Below are positions 6,433 through 9,053 of a stretch of 9,053 nt of DNA, one piece after another; within the stretch, counting starts at the first letter, position 1; every line of letters begins with the position of its first letter. A program made the position numbers and the translations under genes. Under the pieces are notes generated by a model. It had not been told where the DNA came from and did no database searches. It saw only the letters and a program-made list of their open reading frames with translations. The DNA is from Chloroflexota bacterium. Its GTDB lineage: Bacteria; Chloroflexota; Dormibacteria; Aeolococcales; Aeolococcaceae. The stretch lies in NCBI GenBank assembly GCA_005889515.1, contig VBHE01000087.1, forward strand, positions 2,585 to 11,637, in the 5' to 3' direction.

Positions 6433-6488
6433 CCGCCGCTCCCCTCCGGACCCGCGCCCCCCGCTCCCGCGTCCCGATCCCGACCAGC

Positions 6489-6944
6489 TCAGGGCGCGGC
6501 GCTCCCGACCAGGGCGTCCTTCCGCTCCGCCTCGACCCGGTCGAGGAGGCGCCCCGCGGCGACCTTGCCGCCGGCGGTCGCGGCCGATCCCGCGGCGGCG
6601 ACCGCCACCTTCTGGAGGATGCCGCCGCCGGAGCCGCCCATGCGCTTCTCCAGGTCCTCGCGGAGCGCCTTGAGCTCGCGGGCCAGGTCCTCGACGGTGG
6701 CCCCGTCGATCGCCTCCTCCTCCACGCCGCCGGAGCGCACCCGGTGGCGGAGCACCAGGCCGGCGACGACCACCAGCGCGATGGCGCCGGCGATGGCCAC
6801 GATCTGGGGTCCGTCGCGGCGCAATCGGGCCTTCCAGTCCAGCTCGGCACGCACCTTGCGGGCGAGGCGCTCGACGTCCTCGGCGAGCGCCTCGCGGGTC
6901 AGCTCGACCTCTCGACGCCTCGCTTCGGCAGTTCCTTCACCCAC
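6489..6944 (-). CDS. DUF3618-like membrane protein
   Basis: 151 residues. The N-terminal helix (about 7-45, with ARRREVELTREALAEDVERL) resembles the DUF3618 pattern of charged helical repeats. It is followed by one membrane helix (about 47-65), a charged, probably coiled-coil segment (about 75-102), and a glycine/alanine-rich amphipathic end. Function of the family is unknown; it is often found beside Holin-X-like proteins, as here. The GTG at 6944 is well supported by AAGGAGG (6952-6958) 7 nt upstream. That start lies inside the preceding gene, giving a 46-nt overlap and likely coupled translation. Confidence 0.82.
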   Translation of the reverse strand: MGEGTAEARRREVELTREALAEDVERLARKVRAELDWKARLRRDGPQIVAIAGAIALVVVAGLVLRHRVRSGGVEEEAIDGATVEDLARELKALREDLEKRMGGSGGGILQKVAVAAAGSAATAGGKVAAGRLLDRVEAERKDALVGSAAP

Positions 6945-7315
6945 TCGAGATCCTCCTTGAACGACCCGACGGCCTCCTTGGTGGTCTTCACCGTGGCCAT
7001 CACCCGCCGGTACCCCACGAGCCCGCAGATCGCGGCGATGGCGAACAGGAAGCCCCCGAAGATCAGCCAGCCGAGCCAGGGATGACCGAGGGCGGAGCCG
7101 ATCTCCTCCGGGACCGCCCCCAGGGCGTAGATCATGCCAAGGAGGGCGCAGGTCACCGCGATCCCGATGAAGATGCCCGCCTTCAGCGAGCGGATCGCGC
7201 TCTCCTTCGCCTGCGCCTTGGCGAGATCGATCTCGAGCCGCACCAGCCGGGTCGTGTCCTCGGTGATGCGATGGACGAGGTCGCCGAGGGCCTCGTCCTC
7301 GACGCGCGCCGCCAC
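6899..7315 (-). CDS. Holin-X-like (DUF1469) membrane protein
   Basis: 138 residues. An amphipathic N-terminal helix (about 7-45, rich in Glu, Lys and Arg) precedes two membrane helices (about 46-68 and 82-104) separated by a short loop, then a charged C-terminal helix (about 108-132). This layout matches the putative actinobacterial Holin-X / DUF1469 family. Despite the name, chromosomal members are not phage lysis proteins as far as is known, and nothing here suggests a prophage. The GTG at 7315 has an AGGAAG-type site just upstream, placed in the 9-nt gap after the stop of the regulator gene, which argues for one transcript. The 3' end overlaps the DUF3618-like gene by 46 nt. Confidence 0.83.
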   Translation of the reverse strand: MAARVEDEALGDLVHRITEDTTRLVRLEIDLAKAQAKESAIRSLKAGIFIGIAVTCALLGMIYALGAVPEEIGSALGHPWLGWLIFGGFLFAIAAICGLVGYRRVMATVKTTKEAVGSFKEDLEWVKELPKRGVERSS

Positions 7316-7324
7316 TCTTCCTTC

Positions 7325-7681
7325 CTAGACGTGGAGCTGCGAGACGTCGATGTCGCGCAGACCCTCGGGGGGCTGGACGCCGTTCTCGTGGAGCAGCTTG
7401 AGCAGCTGGAGCACGTAGCGGACGCCGTTGAGGTTGACCCCGTGGTTGCGGGTCAGGTTCTGGATGGTCTGGAGCTTCTGGACGTCGCGCTGGGAGAAAC
7501 GGCGCCGGTTGGTGGAGGTGCGCTGCGGCACCACCAGGCCCATGTTCTCGTACATCATCAGGGTGCGCGGATGGGTCTCGAGGATCTCGGAGGCGACGCT
7601 GATGGTGTAGATCGGCTTGTCCAGCGAGAGGTTCAGCTCCCGAGGTCCTCCACGGTCGGGCAGCCCGTCCCTCCCGGTCAT
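7325..7681 (-). CDS. HspR-like MerR-family regulator, second copy
   Basis: 118 residues counted from the ATG at 7681. The winged helix is of HspR type: PIYTISVASEILETHPRTL as helix-turn-helix, MMYENMGLVVPQRTSTNRRRFSQRD as the wing, then NLTRNHGVNLNGVRYVLQLL, the MerR dimer-helix start typical of HspR. No cysteine or metal-binding tail is present. It shares 26 consecutive identical residues (LDKPIY to MMYE) with the regulator encoded at 8224-8550, so the two probably recognise similar DNA and may form mixed dimers. The ATG at 7681 has GAGGGAG about 8 nt upstream; a GTG at 7690 overlapping the receiver stop as GTGA is an alternative that adds three residues. HspR usually represses dnaK-type operons, but none is in sight; the following genes encode envelope proteins. 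Confidence 0.88.
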   Translation of the reverse strand: MTGRDGLPDRGGPRELNLSLDKPIYTISVASEILETHPRTLMMYENMGLVVPQRTSTNRRRFSQRDVQKLQTIQNLTRNHGVNLNGVRYVLQLLKLLHENGVQPPEGLRDIDVSQLHV

Positions 7682-7686
7682 CGGGC

Positions 7687-8067
7687 TCACTCCCTCAGCC
7701 ACTCGCCGATGCCCTCGGAAAGGGAGCTCGGAGTGGTGTGGGCCTTGATCAGGAACTCGTGGGCGCCGAGCTTGAGCCCACGGTCGACGAGCTCCTTCTC
7801 CCCGTAGTTGCTGAGCATGATCACCGGGATCGCCGCGGTCTCGGGGTGCTGGCGCAGCGCCTGGAGCACCTCGAAGCCGTCCTTCTTGGGGAGCCGGATG
7901 TCGAGGAAGATGATGTCCGGGAGGAGCTCCTTCGCCCGGGTCAGGCCGTCCTCGCCGTCCACGGCGACGTTGACCCGGTAGCCGTCCAGGGAGAGCTTCA
8001 TCCGGTACATCTCGAGCACGGCCGGATCGTCCTCGATGAGCAGGACGTCGATGACCTCGTTGTCCAC
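7687..8067 (-). CDS. Single-domain response regulator (CheY-like receiver)
   Basis: 126 residues forming one receiver domain with no output domain. The acidic pocket is Asp13-Asp14, the phospho-acceptor is Asp56 in LDIRLP, the switch residue is Ser86 in MLSNYG and the conserved lysine is Lys108 in LIKA. All catalytic positions are intact. The GTG at 8067 has GGGAGG 5 nt upstream (8073-8078). Earlier starts in frame are contradicted by a good promoter at 8121-8126. No histidine kinase is in the window, so the phosphate donor is unknown. Its stop lies 5 nt before the ATG of the next regulator gene, or overlaps the alternative GTG, so the receiver and that HspR-like protein are made together. 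The receiver may act by contacting one of the HspR-like proteins; that is inference. Confidence 0.92.
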   Translation of the reverse strand: MDNEVIDVLLIEDDPAVLEMYRMKLSLDGYRVNVAVDGEDGLTRAKELLPDIIFLDIRLPKKDGFEVLQALRQHPETAAIPVIMLSNYGEKELVDRGLKLGAHEFLIKAHTTPSSLSEGIGEWLRE

Positions 8068-8120
8068 GCGAACCTCCCGGATGGCCGGACGGGGGGACCC
8101 GACCCGCCGCACGGCAGCGG

Positions 8121-8126
8121 AGTATA
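8121..8126 (-). promoter_or_regulatory. Proximal -10 box of the receiver gene
   Basis: TATACT on the minus strand, giving a predicted start near 8114 and a leader of about 47 nt. The -35 region at 17-nt spacing (8144-8149) is a poor match and lies inside a palindrome, as expected for a regulated promoter. Confidence 0.5.
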
Positions 8127-8138
8127 GCCGCGACACAG

Positions 8139-8154
8139 GTGGTCCGGGGACCAC
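8139..8154. promoter_or_regulatory. Perfect palindrome over the -35 region, candidate operator
   Basis: GTGGTCC-GG-GGACCAC: two perfect 7-base arms separated by 2 bases. It covers the -35 region of the TATACT promoter and sits about where transcription from the distal promoter would begin. It does not resemble the HAIR element known for HspR. Confidence 0.5.
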
Positions 8155-8157
8155 AAC

Positions 8158-8185
8158 CGTATAGTCAGTCACGAGTGTAAACCAA
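8158..8185 (-). promoter_or_regulatory. Possible distal promoter of the receiver gene
   Basis: TTGGTT (8180-8185) and TATACG (8158-8163) on the minus strand, spaced 16 nt. The better-placed TATACT box is at 8121-8126. On the plus strand the overlapping TATAGT (8160-8165) has no recognisable gene to serve. Confidence 0.25.
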
Positions 8186-8223
8186 CAGGACCGGTGGCGG
8201 ATATCCCACCGATTCCGTTGGAG

Positions 8224-8550
8224 TTACAGGCGCACCTCGGTCACTTCGATGTCGTCGAGGTGGTTCGGCCGCCGGATCCCGTGCTCGTCGAGCAGGCGCA
8301 GGCACTGGATGACGTAGCGGGCCCCGTTGAGGTTGAGGCCGTGATGGCGGGTCAGTCGCTGGATCGCCTGGAGGGCGAGGATGTCCCGCTGGGAGTAGCG
8401 GCGGCGATTGGTGCTCGTCCGGTACGGCACGATGAGGTTCAGGTGCTCGTACATCATCAGCGTGCGCGGATGCGTCTCGAGGATCTCCGAGGCCACGCTG
8501 ATCGTGTAGATGGGCTTGTCCAGGCCGACCGCGGCCGGGGCGACGCTCAC
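8224..8550 (-). CDS. HspR-like MerR-family regulator, first copy
   Basis: 108 residues. A short N-terminal arm leads into the HspR-type winged helix: PIYTISVASEILETHPRTL as helix-turn-helix and MMYEHLNLIVPYRTSTNRRRYSQRD as the wing, then RLTRHHGLNLNGARYVIQ as the dimer helix. The C-terminus is acidic (HLDDIEVTEVRL) and of the same length as in the copy at 7325-7681, which points to tandem duplication. The GTG at 8550 is supported by GGAGGA 6 nt upstream (8557-8562). A TATACT box at 8628-8633 is overlapped by a HAIR-like inverted repeat, consistent with autorepression as known for HspR. The gap to the receiver gene is 156 nt and carries separate promoters, so the two may be transcribed separately or by read-through. 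No dnaK, grpE, dnaJ or clpB is nearby. Confidence 0.9.
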   Translation of the reverse strand: MSVAPAAVGLDKPIYTISVASEILETHPRTLMMYEHLNLIVPYRTSTNRRRYSQRDILALQAIQRLTRHHGLNLNGARYVIQCLRLLDEHGIRRPNHLDDIEVTEVRL

Positions 8551-8563
8551 GGATGCTCCTCCG

Positions 8564-8619
8564 ACCGGTCCGCCGGACAGCTGCCGACCGGGATCCAGGG
8601 ATCCGTCCCGGTGACCGGT
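8564..8619 (-). promoter_or_regulatory. Potentially folded mRNA leader of the first HspR-like gene
   Basis: In the transcript, ACCGGUC (8613-8619) can pair with GACCGGU (8564-8570), which abuts the ribosome-binding site GGAGGA. Inside this, two copies of GGATCC (8591-8596 and 8599-8604) can pair as a tight hairpin. A competing small hairpin, GTCC-GGC-GGAC, is also possible. This is visual pairing only, in GC-rich DNA where such pairings arise easily. Confidence 0.25.
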
Positions 8620-8623
8620 TGGT

Positions 8624-8644
8624 GTTGAGTATACGGGTCTCAGG
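8624..8644. promoter_or_regulatory. HAIR-like inverted repeat (candidate HspR operator)
   Basis: On the plus strand, GTTGAGT, 7 bases, TCTCAGG. The known HspR element HAIR is CTTGAGT-N7-ACTCAAG. The left half matches 6 of 7 and the right half 5 of 7, with exactly the right spacing. It covers the TATACT box of the first HspR-like gene. Confidence 0.5.
8628..8633 (-). promoter_or_regulatory. -10 box of the first HspR-like gene
   Basis: TATACT on the minus strand, 77 nt upstream of the GTG at 8550, with a predicted leader of about 70 nt. A small inverted repeat, AGGCG-ATAG-CGCCT at 8642-8655, occupies the spacer and -35 area. Confidence 0.5.
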
Positions 8645-8837
8645 CGATAGCGCCTCACCCATCTTGTGCGCCGCCCCGCCCCTCCCAGGATGTGGGATCG
8701 CCACCCCTGGAGCTGGGCCGTCCCCGTAACCCGGACCACGCGCCGGCCGTTTGAAGCCTCGTCGGAAGTGCGGACGCCGCTCTGCGACCCGGGGTCCAGA
8801 CGCAGACGCATTCCCGCCGTTGACAGGAGGAGCGTAA

Positions 8838-9002
8838 ATGATCCAGCCCGATGGGCGGGCCTCGCTGGCGACCCGCGAGCGCTATCTGAAGCGTCGACGT
8901 GCCGGTCGTCTGGGTGATCGGGGTGTGGTCGCGCTCTGGCTGGGTTTCGGCGCCCTGGTGTCCTGGCTCGCGATCGCGGGGCTGGCCGGCCTCTCCCACT
9001 GA
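8838..9002 (+). CDS. Small single-pass membrane protein, 54 residues
   Basis: A short gene with a very strong ribosome-binding site: AGGAGGAG (8825-8832) ends 5 nt before the ATG. The N-terminal half is strongly basic (TRERYLKRRRAGRLGDR), followed by one long hydrophobic helix (VVALWLGFGALVSWLAIAGLAGL, about residues 30-52) and an end at SH. By the positive-inside rule the basic half is cytoplasmic and the C-terminus reaches outside. I do not recognise a family. It could be a regulator or assembly factor of a membrane complex, but nothing in the context identifies a partner. No convincing promoter is seen in the 280 nt upstream, which otherwise hold only the divergent HspR-like promoter region. 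It converges on a minus-strand gene whose stop is 10 nt away. Confidence 0.7.
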   Translation: MIQPDGRASLATRERYLKRRRAGRLGDRGVVALWLGFGALVSWLAIAGLAGLSH

Positions 9003-9012
9003 GGCCCTCCCT

Positions 9013-9053
9013 CTAGCCCCCGCGGCGGCGCAGACCCTCCACGAGCAGCTCCA
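9013..9053 (-). CDS. Last codons of a minus-strand gene entering from the right
   Basis: One minus-strand frame is open from the window edge to a TAG at 9013-9015 and reads ELLVEGLRRRGG before the stop. The composition and amphipathic pattern are protein-like and no other strand feature explains the segment. Only 12 residues are visible, so no function can be given. Confidence 0.4.
   Translation of the reverse strand, partial: ELLVEGLRRRGG

Noticed and set aside
3874..6960. Very long plus-strand open frame (over 1000 codons) opposite the penicillin-binding protein gene.
   Set aside because: It runs antisense to three well-supported genes, has low-complexity Arg/Gly/Ala/Val/Asp composition, and owes its openness to high GC; no domain is recognisable.
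6899..7315. Holin-like protein as a sign of a prophage.
   Set aside because: No endolysin, structural or integrase gene is near, and Holin-X/DUF1469 proteins are ordinary chromosomal genes in high-GC bacteria.
8820..8825. Perfect -35 hexamer TTGACA before the 54-residue protein.
   Set aside because: It overlaps the ribosome-binding site and a -10 at the proper distance would fall inside the coding region, where none is seen.
8655..8999. Minus-strand and plus-strand open frames in the gap before the 54-residue protein.
   Set aside because: Low-complexity composition, no ribosome-binding site, and they overlap a promoter region and a better-supported small gene.

Overview
The window is very GC-rich and carries several lineage hints: HspR-type MerR regulators, a Holin-X-like (DUF1469) protein followed by a DUF3618-like protein, GTG starts, and -10 boxes close to TATACT or TAGGAT, some placed so that transcription would be leaderless. 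This fits a high-GC member of the Actinobacteriota / Chloroflexota / Dormibacterota group. The phylum is an inference from gene content; there is no rRNA or marker gene to settle it. I see no transposase, integrase, phage structural gene or CRISPR array.

Left part (1-3420). A PRC-barrel protein, cut by the window edge, is divergent from a 1-Cys peroxiredoxin of the Prx6 type. The peroxiredoxin lacks about 15 residues at the N-terminus that the family normally has. It converges on, and overlaps by 20 nt, a two-gene minus-strand ABC operon. That operon encodes a stripped-down FtsX/MacB-like permease with almost no extracytoplasmic domain, coupled through an ATGA overlap to an ATPase that has gained a C-terminal transmembrane helix, a long proline-rich stalk and a four-cysteine outer domain. 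I consider this the most unusual system in the window.

Middle (3420-4342). A minus-strand tRNA-Gln(CUG) gene is followed by a hidden 30-residue membrane peptide with a strong ribosome-binding site. Beyond it lies a second, isolated copy of the tRNA 3' end (29 nt, one mismatch), which looks like an attachment-site scar. On the plus strand a small zinc-ribbon protein appears to be transcribed without a leader.

Right part (4354-8640). A minus-strand series reads HspR-like regulator, single-domain CheY-like receiver, second HspR-like regulator, Holin-X-like membrane protein, DUF3618-like membrane protein, bifunctional class A penicillin-binding protein. Spacings are short or overlapping from the receiver to the DUF3618-like gene, so a phosphorelay receiver and two near-identical HspR-type DNA-binding proteins sit upstream of cell-envelope genes, with no chaperone genes nearby. 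The first regulator gene has a degenerate HAIR-like inverted repeat over its -10 box. The receiver gene has a perfect 7-bp-arm palindrome over its -35 region.

Right end (8640-9053). A 54-residue single-pass membrane protein lies on the plus strand behind a very strong ribosome-binding site. It converges on the last codons of a minus-strand gene that continues beyond the window.
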